DNA from: CAWEHT01 sp963808455
GTDB taxonomy: Bacteria; Chloroflexota; Anaerolineae; CG2-30-64-16
DNA: 39,595 nt
Assembly: GCA_963808455.1 (NCBI GenBank)
Contig: CAWEHT010000104.1
Span: 1-39,595, forward strand
Reading direction: 5' to 3'
The translations under genes and the position numbers were made by a program. The notes beneath the pieces are model-generated. The model had not been told where the DNA came from and made no database searches. It saw only the letters and a program-made list of their open reading frames with translations. Below, one piece after another: positions 18,665-27,334 of the stretch (position 1 is its first letter; every line of letters begins with the position of its first letter).

Positions 18665-21172
18665 TCAGTGCTTCTGGATCTGCACGGTGCTGAGATAGGC
18701 CACACCGGCAGGGGTGTTGGTGTCCGGCAGCAAAGTCAGGCTCAGCCGGTAGGTCGCAGGCGCGAGATCGGCCGGCAAAGTCAGATCGTGCTCGCCGCGC
18801 ACGACCTCGCGCGGCTCCCAAAATGTGGTGCTGTAGGTCGAGCCGACCAGCGGGGCCTGGAGCTGCGCGACCACATTGCCGGCATTGTCGGTAAGCGCCA
18901 GGTCAAACCACCAATCGGCGCGCGGCTGCACATTGGCCTGCCAGTAGAACGTCACGTGCAACAGGTCACCGGGATAAAGCGGCGTGCTGGGTGCGTAGCC
19001 GAAGTCGCGTTTGTAGCAATCGTAGCCCAGTAACTCGATGCCCCCGAAGTCAAAACTCTGGCTGTGCTGCATGCCCAACGCCGCCAGAGGCGGGGCCGTC
19101 GACGAGCGCGCAACCGTGATTGGCGGCAATTCGATGTGATCTTCGCCGTTCGGAAGACGCAGGCGCTGCATCGTTTGAGCGTCGTACATGCCCAGGATCC
19201 GGCGATAGGTGCCAGGCGGTGTGCCGGGCGGGATCAGCAAGCCATGATTGTCGGTGATCACCTCGCCCGGAGCCCAGCCGATCGTCGGCCGGCTTTCGCC
19301 CGCCGGTTCGGCGTCCCGCTGGGCGATCACCTGATCGGCTGGGTCGAGCAATTGCAAGAAAACTTTGTAGCGCCGGGCAGGGGTCGTGCTCGCGCTCCAG
19401 AGGAGCTGCACCTGGGTTACCTCGCCGGCGTGCAGCGCCAGGTTCCACCCACGGTAGCCCAGCAAAGTGATCTCAGGGCCCAGCCGCAGATTCAGGCCGT
19501 CGGCGGTCTCATCGGGCGGCCTGCGCTGCGGCATGACGTACACGGCCAGCCGCACGTTGCCATACCATTCGTCCATGGTCTTGTAACTGCGGTTGTTGAG
19601 CCAGCCCTCGATCAGACCGTCGGGGTCTGCCTCTTGCGTCGCCCAATAGAGCACATAAACCTTGTCGTAGGAGACGAGCGTGTCCAGCTCTTTCGAAGTT
19701 GCCGCCGGGTCGAGCGGGCGTTGGCGCGGCAAGGGGTCCACCGGCAAGCTCCCGTGGTAATAGTAGTCGAATACCTCACTCTGCCCGGGAGCGTCAAGCA
19801 CGATGGCATCCTCTTGCTGGGCCGTGGCGTTGATGAACTGAACGATGCCCCGGTAATCATCGCGGGCCAACGCCGGGTCGGTGAAGGTGCGGGCGAGCGC
19901 CGTGCTGTAGACTGCGGAGACCAATGCCAGGACCACGATGACCCAGACAATGCTGGCCAGCGTGCTGATGGAGATGATCGCCGGCCGGTCGCGAAAGACC
20001 TGGCGGGCGCCCGCCCAACTCTTGACGGCCCGCACGGGGCCGGCTATGCCGCGCCCCAGAAGGATCGAGCAAGCCGGGCTGGCTATCAACAAGAACTTGA
20101 GGTAGGAATCGCGAAAGAGGCCCAGCGCCAGCATCACCACCACGGGGCCGGCGGCCCAAACGATGACGCTCAGCCAGCGCAGCCAGTACCAGGCGCTCGA
20201 CCTTTCAAGGTCACCCTGGTCGGCCGGCTGGATGTCAGGCCGGGCAAAGCGCAGGTAGCGCGACAGCAGGTAACGCCAGGGCACGGCCCCGCAGATCGCC
20301 AGGGCCAGCAGAGCATAGGCTCCCCACTGGCCGGCCGGGGCGTTGCCGGCCGGCCCCAGGGCGAACAGCCCGAGGGTGGCCTGGAGGGCGCCGAAAAGGC
20401 CCATCGTGGAGCCCGTGTCGGGCCAGGAAAACGCCTGGCGCATCATCGTGGGCAGCCAGGGCCCGAACACAGCCAGCGCCAGCGCCAACAGGATGCCCCA
20501 CCGTTGCAAGCGCTGCCTGACCAGCCCTTGCCTCCGCGTTCCCCACACCCAACACAGATAGAGCGCGGTGTTGATCGCGATGACCAGCGGGAACAGGTAA
20601 TGGGTGTAGAGGCCGGCGATCCAGGAAAGCACCAACCACAAGCCCGGGAGCGGCAACCAATGCCACTTTGCGGCGGCAACCCCCGGCGCACCACCTACGC
20701 CCACTTCGGCGGCCACGAATTCCCAGAAGAACAGGAAAGACGTCGTGGTCAACAGCGCCAGCAGGATATACATGCGCGCTTCCTGGCTGTAATAAACCTG
20801 AAATGGCGCCAGGGCCGCGATGAAGGCGATGGCCAGCCCGGTGTTCTCGCCGTAAAGGCGACGGCCCAGCTCTGCGGTCACGGCCACCAGCAGGAGGCCC
20901 GTGACCGCGCTGAGCGCCCGGAGGGCCGTCTCGCTGAGGCCGAAAAGCTGCGTCCAGATGTGTAAGAGCCAGTAGTATAGTGGGGGGTGGATGTCTCGGG
21001 CGGCGCCGGCTGCGATTTGCGCCAGGGACCGGCCTGCCATGGCGGCGCTATTGCCCTCGTCAGACCACAGGCTCTGGTTGCCCAGGTCATAGAAGCGCAG
21101 GGCTGCCGCTGCTGCCAGGATCGCGAGCAGCACGAGGGTCAGCAAGAAGAGGTCGCGCCGCGCGAGCCTCAC
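18665..21172 (-). CDS. Multi-pass membrane glycosyltransferase, GT39/ArnT-like
   Basis: 835 aa. N-terminal signal-anchor (LFLLTLVLLAILAAAAAL) followed by the GT-C acidic motif SLWSDEGNS (D38, E39) in the first extracytoplasmic loop, then HPPLYYWLLHIW and roughly ten further hydrophobic helices. This is the dolichyl/polyprenyl-phosphate-mannose type of transferase that uses a lipid-linked sugar on the outer membrane face. The C-terminal ~300 residues (from about 535) are soluble and beta-rich (TLLGYRGWNLAL; IELLGYDCYK), probably carbohydrate-binding-like repeats. Start ATG overlaps the stop of the glycosidase gene by 4 nt, indicating translational coupling. Acceptor unknown. Confidence 0.85.
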   Translation of the reverse strand: MRLARRDLFLLTLVLLAILAAAAALRFYDLGNQSLWSDEGNSAAMAGRSLAQIAAGAARDIHPPLYYWLLHIWTQLFGLSETALRALSAVTGLLLVAVTAELGRRLYGENTGLAIAFIAALAPFQVYYSQEARMYILLALLTTTSFLFFWEFVAAEVGVGGAPGVAAAKWHWLPLPGLWLVLSWIAGLYTHYLFPLVIAINTALYLCWVWGTRRQGLVRQRLQRWGILLALALAVFGPWLPTMMRQAFSWPDTGSTMGLFGALQATLGLFALGPAGNAPAGQWGAYALLALAICGAVPWRYLLSRYLRFARPDIQPADQGDLERSSAWYWLRWLSVIVWAAGPVVVMLALGLFRDSYLKFLLIASPACSILLGRGIAGPVRAVKSWAGARQVFRDRPAIISISTLASIVWVIVVLALVSAVYSTALARTFTDPALARDDYRGIVQFINATAQQEDAIVLDAPGQSEVFDYYYHGSLPVDPLPRQRPLDPAATSKELDTLVSYDKVYVLYWATQEADPDGLIEGWLNNRSYKTMDEWYGNVRLAVYVMPQRRPPDETADGLNLRLGPEITLLGYRGWNLALHAGEVTQVQLLWSASTTPARRYKVFLQLLDPADQVIAQRDAEPAGESRPTIGWAPGEVITDNHGLLIPPGTPPGTYRRILGMYDAQTMQRLRLPNGEDHIELPPITVARSSTAPPLAALGMQHSQSFDFGGIELLGYDCYKRDFGYAPSTPLYPGDLLHVTFYWQANVQPRADWWFDLALTDNAGNVVAQLQAPLVGSTYSTTFWEPREVVRGEHDLTLPADLAPATYRLSLTLLPDTNTPAGVAYLSTVQIQKH

Positions 21173-22521
21173 GGCGAGCCACCCTGCTGGGTCCGGGAAC
21201 CGTCGCGTGGGGATGGCTGCCGGCTTGCATTATACCCGGTCATGAAGCTTTTGAGGCTGTTGTAAGCAGGCTGCAAAGTGAAGTCGGGGGCCACCAGCTG
21301 GAAATACGCTTCAGGCCTGCCCGTGCGCAGCCATTCATCGGTGGCTTGCTTGAAGTACCAGGTGTTGATCACGCCGACCCAGGGCCATTCCTGCAAGGCC
21401 CGCTGATAGGCCAGCACTTCGTAGCGGCCCTGTTGGGCCGGAGTTACCTGTCCGAAGCTCTTGTTGGCGATGGCGTCGGGCACGGCGTTCCAGCCCATCT
21501 CGCTGATCCAGATCGGCTTGGCTGCGTCTCCGTTGGCAACCATCAGGTCGCGCACATATTCGACACGCCCGTAGTTCATCACGCGTGGCTGCATGCGCCG
21601 ATCGGTCGGGCCCGACCACAACCCATACCCCTGCATGGCCATGATATCGAAATAGGGGGCAGCTCCGGCATCGTACATGCGCTGGAGGAAGAGCAGATCA
21701 TTCAAAGCGTTCGCCGGCGGCGGGGCGTCCGGCGACAGCTCGATGGTGCTGGCGAGAGCCCCACAGATGATTACGGCGTGGGGGTCCGCCTGGCGCGCCC
21801 GCGTGGCCCCCACCTTGAGCAACTGGGTGTACTGCTCCGGGCTGATCGGGTAGCTGCCCCATTCCGGGTAGATGTTGGGCTCGTTCCAGATCTGGTAGTA
21901 GCGGATGCGCCCGCGATAGCGGCTGACCAGCGTATAGACGAAGTCGCCGAAATCGTTGTAGTTGTCGGGCGGGGCGAACGTGCCGTTGGCGTCGCCGGCA
22001 GCCCGGCTCCACTTGGGTGGCGTGCTGATCCGCACGATGAGTTCCATGTGATATTTCTCGGCCAGGGACACGATGCTATCGTACTTATCCCAGGCCGACT
22101 TATACGGCTGCGTGCGGCGGTCCTCGAAGTCGCCCTTGCCGGCGATCTCGATGTCTTGCCAGGGGAACTCCTGGTGCAGCCAGTGGAAGCCGGCCCCGGC
22201 TGCCAGCTGCACCGTCTCCTCGCGCTTGGCCGGGTCGACCTCTTCGTTGAGAAAGACGTTGACGCCGAAGGGGTCCACATCGCCGAAGCGCACCGCGACG
22301 TTCGAGGCCAGGTTCGGTCGCGGCCGTAAGGCGTCGGCGGCCAGATCGCTGAGCGCCTTGACCTGCTGCAAAGGTTTCTCTTCGCCCGTCAAATCGAACA
22401 ACAGAACCTCGGCCCGGGCTCGCAGCCTCAGGCCGGCCCATAGCAACAGGCCGGCCAGGAGCACGATGAAGGCCAGGCCGGCCGGCCAGCGGGTTCGAGA
22501 TCGGCGAAGTGAAGGCATCAT
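21169..22521 (-). CDS. Membrane-anchored glycoside hydrolase of the GH39/GH-A clan type
   Basis: 450 aa. A single anchor helix (about 14-31, LAFIVLLAGLLLWAGL) then a TIM barrel. IWNEPN carries the presumed acid/base E214, and WISEMGW the presumed nucleophile E341; spacing of ~127 residues fits clan A retaining enzymes. FGVNVFLNEE and FHWLHQEFPW are typical of the bacterial cellulase-like proteins annotated in this clan. The substrate cannot be told. It is coupled (ATGA overlap) to a GT39-like transferase, suggesting a joint role in a surface glycan. Two adjacent ATGs exist (22521 and 22518). A 16-bp palindrome abuts the start. Confidence 0.82.
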   Translation of the reverse strand: MMPSLRRSRTRWPAGLAFIVLLAGLLLWAGLRLRARAEVLLFDLTGEEKPLQQVKALSDLAADALRPRPNLASNVAVRFGDVDPFGVNVFLNEEVDPAKREETVQLAAGAGFHWLHQEFPWQDIEIAGKGDFEDRRTQPYKSAWDKYDSIVSLAEKYHMELIVRISTPPKWSRAAGDANGTFAPPDNYNDFGDFVYTLVSRYRGRIRYYQIWNEPNIYPEWGSYPISPEQYTQLLKVGATRARQADPHAVIICGALASTIELSPDAPPPANALNDLLFLQRMYDAGAAPYFDIMAMQGYGLWSGPTDRRMQPRVMNYGRVEYVRDLMVANGDAAKPIWISEMGWNAVPDAIANKSFGQVTPAQQGRYEVLAYQRALQEWPWVGVINTWYFKQATDEWLRTGRPEAYFQLVAPDFTLQPAYNSLKSFMTGYNASRQPSPRDGSRTQQGGSP

Positions 22522-22556
22522 CTGAACGCTCGTTCAGACGCGGCGGCTCGCCGCCG
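22521..22556. promoter_or_regulatory. Two adjacent perfect palindromes between lipoprotein and glycosidase genes
   Basis: TCTGAACG-CT-CGTTCAGA spans 22521-22538 (8-bp arms), touching the glycosidase start codon. CGGCGGC-TC-GCCGCCG spans 22541-22556 (7-bp arms), ending at the lipoprotein stop. The second may act as a terminator or mRNA stabiliser without a T-run; the first could be an operator or a hairpin that masks the ribosome-binding site. Confidence 0.45.
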
Positions 22557-23701
22557 TCAATGGGCGGCCTTGAAGACGATGCCGTACCATTGTCCGGCAG
22601 TGCACTTGTTGGTCACAACCCCCACGAACTTCTGCGAGTTAGCCGACCCTGGCACCTGGCTGCCGGAGGAAATGGTCTGCCCATTATTCGGCACGCCGCC
22701 AGTAGGGCACTGCACGACATAGATATCGTACTCTCCGGTGCAGGCCTGTGGGTAGCTACAGGGCGAAAAACCCCAGTTGCCGTTGCCCGCGCCGCCGCTT
22801 CCAGAGAACTTGATGGTCCGTGGCCCGTAGTAGTCGAGCTCCAGACAAACGCCGTTTTCCGGGTTGCCGTTCACGTCCTGGACCTGGCCGTTGAAGTAGG
22901 CGCCGTTGCATTGCGCCCCGGCGGTCCCGCTGGAAACCAGGTTCCAATCGTACGAAGGTGCCGGGGCCGGCGCGGGGCGGCCGGCGCCGTGGTGGGCGCT
23001 GCGCGCGGCCGGCGTGGCCTGGCGCGGCGGTGGGCTCGGCGGCCACAGGCTGCGACGCCGGAACCACTGCCTGAGCGGATGGCGCTCGGAAGGTTCTGCG
23101 GCACCGCAAGGCTGGTCAGGTCACCCGACGTCGTCACAAGGCCGGCCGATATCCAACCGGGGTCCCCGTTGAAGTTGAGCTCCAGCCACGAGCCATCCTG
23201 GTTTTTCGCCAACACCTTGTAGTTTGTTCCGGGCTGCACCTGGCCCAGGATGTCGTAGGCGGTGCTGGGCCCCTCACGCACATTCACCGTGTTATCTGAG
23301 CTAAACTGCACGGCTGCGCCAGCACCGGTCGGTGGCGTGGTCGGCGCCGCGGCGGGCTCGGCGGTGGCGGCCGGCTCGGCGGGCGCGGCCGGCGGAGGGG
23401 TAGCGGTAGGCACTGTGATAGTTACCGCACTGGTGATGGCTGCCGGTGGCAAAGCCACCGGCACAGTAGCAGCGGATGTCGCGCTGATCGCAGCCGCCGG
23501 AAGCGCAACAGCTGCCGGCGGCTGTCCAGGGATCGGCGTGAAGATCGGAAGCGGCGTGCCGGCAGCGGCCGGCGTGAATGTCGGCTTGGGCGTTCTCGAC
23601 GGAGCAAGAGTCGGCGACACGCCTTGGGCCGCGCCGCAGCTTGCCACGACCAGGGCTGCCGCTACGGCCAGCAGGGCCAGGGGAAGACGACGGCTTTGCA
23701 T
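22557..23701 (-). CDS. Lipoprotein with SH3b domain and cysteine-rich C-terminal domain (frame breaks in linker)
   Basis: About 381 aa from ATG 23701 with GAGGTGG upstream. Signal peptide with lipobox VASC, lipid Cys22. A Pro/Ala/Thr-rich linker follows, then a bacterial SH3b domain (TVNVREGPSTAYDILGQV ... SWLELNFNGDPGWISAGLV). A second Ala/Pro-rich linker contains at least two frame breaks (about 23085-23095 and 22975-23040), so its length is uncertain. The C-terminal domain, from APSYDWNLVSSGTAGAQCNG to GQWYGIVFKAAH, carries six cysteines that could form three disulfides; I know similar tails from other Chloroflexota SH3 proteins but no named function. Presumably surface-exposed, binding cell wall or glycan. 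Confidence 0.78.
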
Positions 23702-23793
23702 AGGAGATTCCACCTCGATTGCGGGCCTTGGCGGCCCTGAGTATAGCCAGGTAGCAGCGGGTACTGTGACTATGCAGCCTGGGGATCTGGCAC

Positions 23794-23802
23794 ATTGTAG
23801 CA
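23794..23802 (-). promoter_or_regulatory. Extended -10 (TGC TACAAT) for the SH3 lipoprotein
   Basis: Minus strand TGCTACAAT about 95 bp upstream of the start, in the short gap after the TPR gene; a TATACT lies further downstream at about 23739. TTGTGC is 19 bp upstream, a long spacing. Confidence 0.4.
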
Positions 23803-23809
23803 CATGATG

Positions 23810-24968
23810 TTACTTGGCGCACAATTGCAGCGCATCCTGTGCCAGCTTCGAATCCGGATTGGTCTCCAGCGCCTTCTGCAGCCAGACGGTGGCATTCCGG
23901 CAATCGTTCAAATCGTAGTAAGAGAGGCCATACTCGTAGTAATACTGTTCACCACGGACGCCCTCATCCACTGCCTTCTGAAAGTTCTCGATGGCCGCTT
24001 CATAGTTGAAGCGGCTGTAGTAGACCTCGGCCAGGTGCGCATAGGCCAGCCCATAAGTGGGGTTGACCTCGATGGCCTTGCGCAGGGTGGCGATGGCACG
24101 GTCAGGATCGCCCGCCACGCCGCAGGCACGGCCCAGGTTGTCGTAGCCCACCGGCTCATCCGGATTGGCGTTCAACGGCTTTCTGATACTGGGCGATGGC
24201 ATTTGTGTTGTCGCCCATGGCCATAAATGTGTTGCCGGCGCTCACGAAGACGTAGCCAAGATGGGGCGCGATCTGTGCCGCTTTGGCGTAGGCCGCGATG
24301 GCGTCGGCGTACCGCCCCTCGTACTGGAACACGTAGCCCAGATCCCGCTGCGCGATGACGCTGCCGGGATTGATCTTGACCGCATTCTGCGCTTCCTGCA
24401 AGGCCATCCAGTTGTTTTTGTCGGCATACACCTCGGCGAGAGCAGCGTGAGCCTCAGCAGAGAGAGGATCGGCATCTACTGCCTTCAGCGCTATCCTCAT
24501 GGCTTCGTCGTAGCTCTCGCTCCAGTCGAGGGTGATGGCCAGCACGGCCAGGTTCATGGCGCTGGGCTTCAGGCCGACGGCCTTGCGGGCCAGAGGCACG
24601 GCATCGGTAGGGTGTCCACGCAGGACGAGCAGCCACGCCTGCCATTGATAGGCCTCGTCATTGCCTGGCTCCAGCGCGGCGGCGCGTGCGTAAGCCTGGC
24701 TTGCGCCGGCCAGCTTGCCGGCCTGGTAATCGTCTTCAGCCTCCGCCAGGTAGCTGAGCGCCGAACGCGTCGGCGTCATGCTGGGCAACACCGGCTTGAA
24801 CGGATCGTATGGGTTGATGGACACACCATGCGGCCCCGGCCGCACCACCAGGATGCCGAACGAAAGCAACGCGTAGAGCACGGCACCGGCGAGCGCCAAG
24901 ACCGCCAGGGTGATCGGCCACCGTGAACGCCGTCGATACTTGCTCCGATATCGGCGATCAATATACAT
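23810..24968 (-). CDS. Membrane-anchored tetratricopeptide-repeat protein (frame break near 24176)
   Basis: About 386 aa. Basic N-terminus (MYIDRRYRSKYRRRSRW), one membrane helix (ITLAVLALAGAVLYALLSFG), then about eight TPR units, for example YLAEAEDDYQAGKLAGASQA and IAQRDLGYVFQYEGRYADAI. The frame is lost after AIAQYQKA; the neighbouring frame continues LNANPDEPVGYDNLGRA and aligns residue for residue with the next repeat (AIATLRKAIEVNP) if one base near 24175-24178 is removed. Ends DALQLCAK. A scaffold for protein interactions at the membrane; partner unknown. Downstream of the PHP gene by 69 bp. Confidence 0.82.
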
Positions 24969-25037
24969 GGCACCGATTCAATCCTGATGACGCCGATGGC
25001 GCCGCATCGCTTCCAGCCAACCGCCCGGCACAGCGGC

Positions 25038-25898
25038 TCACGCGCGCAATTTCTCCCAGGTCGCACGCAGGCGTCGCACGGCCTTCATGGGCACGTAGAT
25101 GCCGCCGACATCGACCGGGATCGGCGGGAAACCATGGAAATCGGTGCCGCCGGTCAGTATCAGCTCATGCTGGTGAGCAAGGCGCGTGAGGTATTCGATC
25201 GCCCGGGCACCGTAGCCGGGATAATAGACCTCAAGACCTTGCAACCCGGCGTCCAACAGTTCGGGTAGCAGGCCTTCGAAGGGCAGCAGGCCTCGTGGGG
25301 CCGTCGTGACGGCATCGAACGGGATCGGGTGGGCCCACACCGGGACGCCACCGGCCTTGCGGATGAGGCGGCAGGCATCGGCCGGGGAAAACTTGAGCCG
25401 CTCGACGTACGCCGGCCGGGACCGGCCGATATAGCGGTCAAAGGCTTCGCCGAAGGTGGCCACATAGCCCGCCTCGAGCAGGGCTTGCGCGACGTGCGGC
25501 CGGCCCACCGAACCATCCCTGGCGAGCTGCAGCACCCGCTCCAGGCGGATCGGCGCGCCGAGGGCCGCCAGCTTATCCACCATCTGGCAGGCGCGCGCCA
25601 GGCGACCCTCGCGCAACCGCGCCAGTTGTTCGGTGAAAGCCGGGTCCTGCCAATCTATGAAATAGCCCAGAACGTGCACTTCGCCGCCGGGCACGTCCGT
25701 GTTGATTTCCAGGCCCGGTATGACCTCGATCCCGAGCGTGCGGCCAGCCGCGAGCGCCTCCGGCAAACCCGCCGTCGTGTCATGATCGGTGACTGCCATG
25801 ACGATGAGCGCCAGATGCGCTGCCCGGCGGACCAACTCACGGGGCTTGAGCACGCCGTCCGAAGCGGTGGTATGGCAATGCAAGTCTACCTGGTTCAT
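25038..25898 (-). CDS. PHP-domain phosphoesterase
   Basis: 286 aa from MNQVDLHCHTTASDG. Metal-binding motifs of the PHP family: HCHTTASDG, VTDHDTTAGL, PGLEINTD, HVLGYFID, WAHPIP and TGGTDFHG. This subgroup (YciV/RnaAM-like) includes 3'-5' oligonucleotide or nucleoside 3',5'-bisphosphate phosphatases; which one applies is unclear. ATG 25898 is preferred: it has GAGG closely upstream, and the ATG at 25907 overlaps the -10 element. The gene is divergent from the flavoprotein operon. Confidence 0.87.
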   Translation of the reverse strand: MNQVDLHCHTTASDGVLKPRELVRRAAHLALIVMAVTDHDTTAGLPEALAAGRTLGIEVIPGLEINTDVPGGEVHVLGYFIDWQDPAFTEQLARLREGRLARACQMVDKLAALGAPIRLERVLQLARDGSVGRPHVAQALLEAGYVATFGEAFDRYIGRSRPAYVERLKFSPADACRLIRKAGGVPVWAHPIPFDAVTTAPRGLLPFEGLLPELLDAGLQGLEVYYPGYGARAIEYLTRLAHQHELILTGGTDFHGFPPIPVDVGGIYVPMKAVRRLRATWEKLRA

Positions 25899-25907
25899 TA
25901 GCCTCAT

Positions 25908-25916
25908 ATGATAGCA
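25908..25916 (-). promoter_or_regulatory. Extended -10 (TGC TATCAT) of the PHP gene; near-leaderless start
   Basis: Minus strand TGCTATCAT ends only 9 nt before the ATG at 25898, the same arrangement as at pcrA. The expected transcription start falls within a few bases of the start codon. No strong -35 is visible. Confidence 0.4.
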
Positions 25917-25947
25917 CCAAACGGGCGCCTGGAGAAACGTGTTGCAG

Positions 25948-25976
25948 GTGACAATTCCAAGCCCCTGCGCTATAAT
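25948..25976 (+). promoter_or_regulatory. Promoter of the flavoprotein/lipoprotein operon
   Basis: GTGACA (25948-25953), 17 bp, TATAAT (25971-25976). Near-consensus. The start codon at 26023 lies about 40 nt beyond the expected start site and is preceded by AGAGG. Confidence 0.65.
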
Positions 25977-26022
25977 GGCCATTCTGAAGAGGGCGGGAGA
26001 CTTGGTGGGCAGAGGCGATGGG

Positions 26023-27334
26023 ATGCGGGTGCGGTTGCGCGAGGGGGATAGGGTATGCATCGTGGGCGGGGGACCGGCAGGTAGCTCGGCTGCCCTGCAC
26101 CTGTTGCGTCTGGCCGGAGCGGCCGGCCTGGGTCTGGAGATCCAGCTTTTCGAGCCTCACAACCCCCATAACCCGGGGGCCAGAAGCTGCAAAGGGTGCG
26201 CCGGCATCCTGTCTGACGGCGCACTGCGCCAGATGGCCGCCCTCGATCTCGACGTTCCGCCCGAAGTTGTGCAGTCGGAGTTGCGTGCCTACGTGGTTCA
26301 CCTCGCCGGACAGGTCACCTCGATCGTTCAACCCGATCCGCGCCGCCGCATCCTGAGCGTGTACCGGGGCTCGGGGCCACGGCTGCATCGGGGCGCGCCG
26401 TTGGCCAGCTTCGACGCCCACCTGTTGGGTGCGGCGATCCGCGCGCGGGGCGCGCCACATCCCCGAGCGAGTACGTCGCGTCGAGTGGCAGGATGGGCCG
26501 GTCGTGCATACCGACACCGGGTGTTACCCTGCAAATTTCCTGGTCCTGGCCACGGGCGTCAACAGCCTGCCACCCCTCAGCCCGGCTTTTGGGTACGAGC
26601 CCCCTGAGTCGGTCACGATGGCGCAAGATGAAATCCCGCGCCCGCCCAGCTGGCCGGAAGACAAGGTTGCAGGCTTCTTCGACCAGCCGCCCGGCCTTGT
26701 GTTCGGGGCAGTCGTTCCCAAAGGTGCCTACCTGAATGTCTCGCTGCTCTGGGAGGGCGCGCCGGACGATGCCATCCAGCGCTTCTATGCAGCACAGAGG
26801 GAGGGCCTGGGCCGGTTTTTCCCGGAAATGCCGTCGAGTTGCTGCAGCTGCCACCCGCGCATCCTGGTAACGCCAGCGCGCACCTATTATGGGGAGCGGT
26901 GGGTTGCAGTCGGCGATGCCGCCGTGGCGCGGCTGTACAAAGATGGCATCAACTCGGCATTCATCACCAGCGGCAGCGCCATGCGTGCGGCCGTCGAGCA
27001 AGGCATCGATCAGGAGAGCTTTGATTTGGCCTACGCCCCGGCCTGTCGAGCGATCGCCCACGACAACCGCTACGGCAAACTGCTATATGCCGTCTCATCG
27101 GGTGCGCTGCGCAACCCCGAACTGGCCCGCGCCTGCGTCTCATGCGTGCGCGCCGAAGCCGGCCTGAGTGCCGACCGGCGGCTCTACTCGCGCCTGATGT
27201 GGGGCATGCTCACCGGAGACGAGCCGTACCGCGAGCTCTTCCGGCTGATCATGCAGCCGCGCGGGCTGCTCTACTTCGGCCGCCAGCTTCTGCACCGTCA
27301 GCGCGGGCTGCCGGCGCAAAGGGCACCCTCATGA
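26023..27334 (+). CDS. Geranylgeranyl-reductase-like FAD flavoprotein 1 (frame break near 26449)
   Basis: About 436 aa from ATG 26023. Rossmann FAD motif VCIVGGGPAGSSAAL (residues 11-25), the family's substrate/redox cysteine region SCKGCAGILSDG (C56, C59), and the second FAD motif WVAVGDAAVARLYKDG with INSAF following. The frame is lost in AIRARGAP; removing one G from GGGG at 26447-26450 restores ARHIPERVRRVEWQD. Two more paired-cysteine motifs are present, SSCCSCHPRI and ACVSCVRAE, unusual for the family. Members reduce isoprenoid double bonds or, as oxidoreductases, act on other lipids. Its stop overlaps the ATG of a paralogue (ATGA), implying a coupled pair. Confidence 0.8.

Noticed and set aside
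19064..20965. Plus-strand 633-aa open frame opposite the GT39-like gene
   Set aside because: Antisense shadow with low-complexity Arg/Gly/Gln composition; the minus-strand frame has clear membrane helices and motifs.
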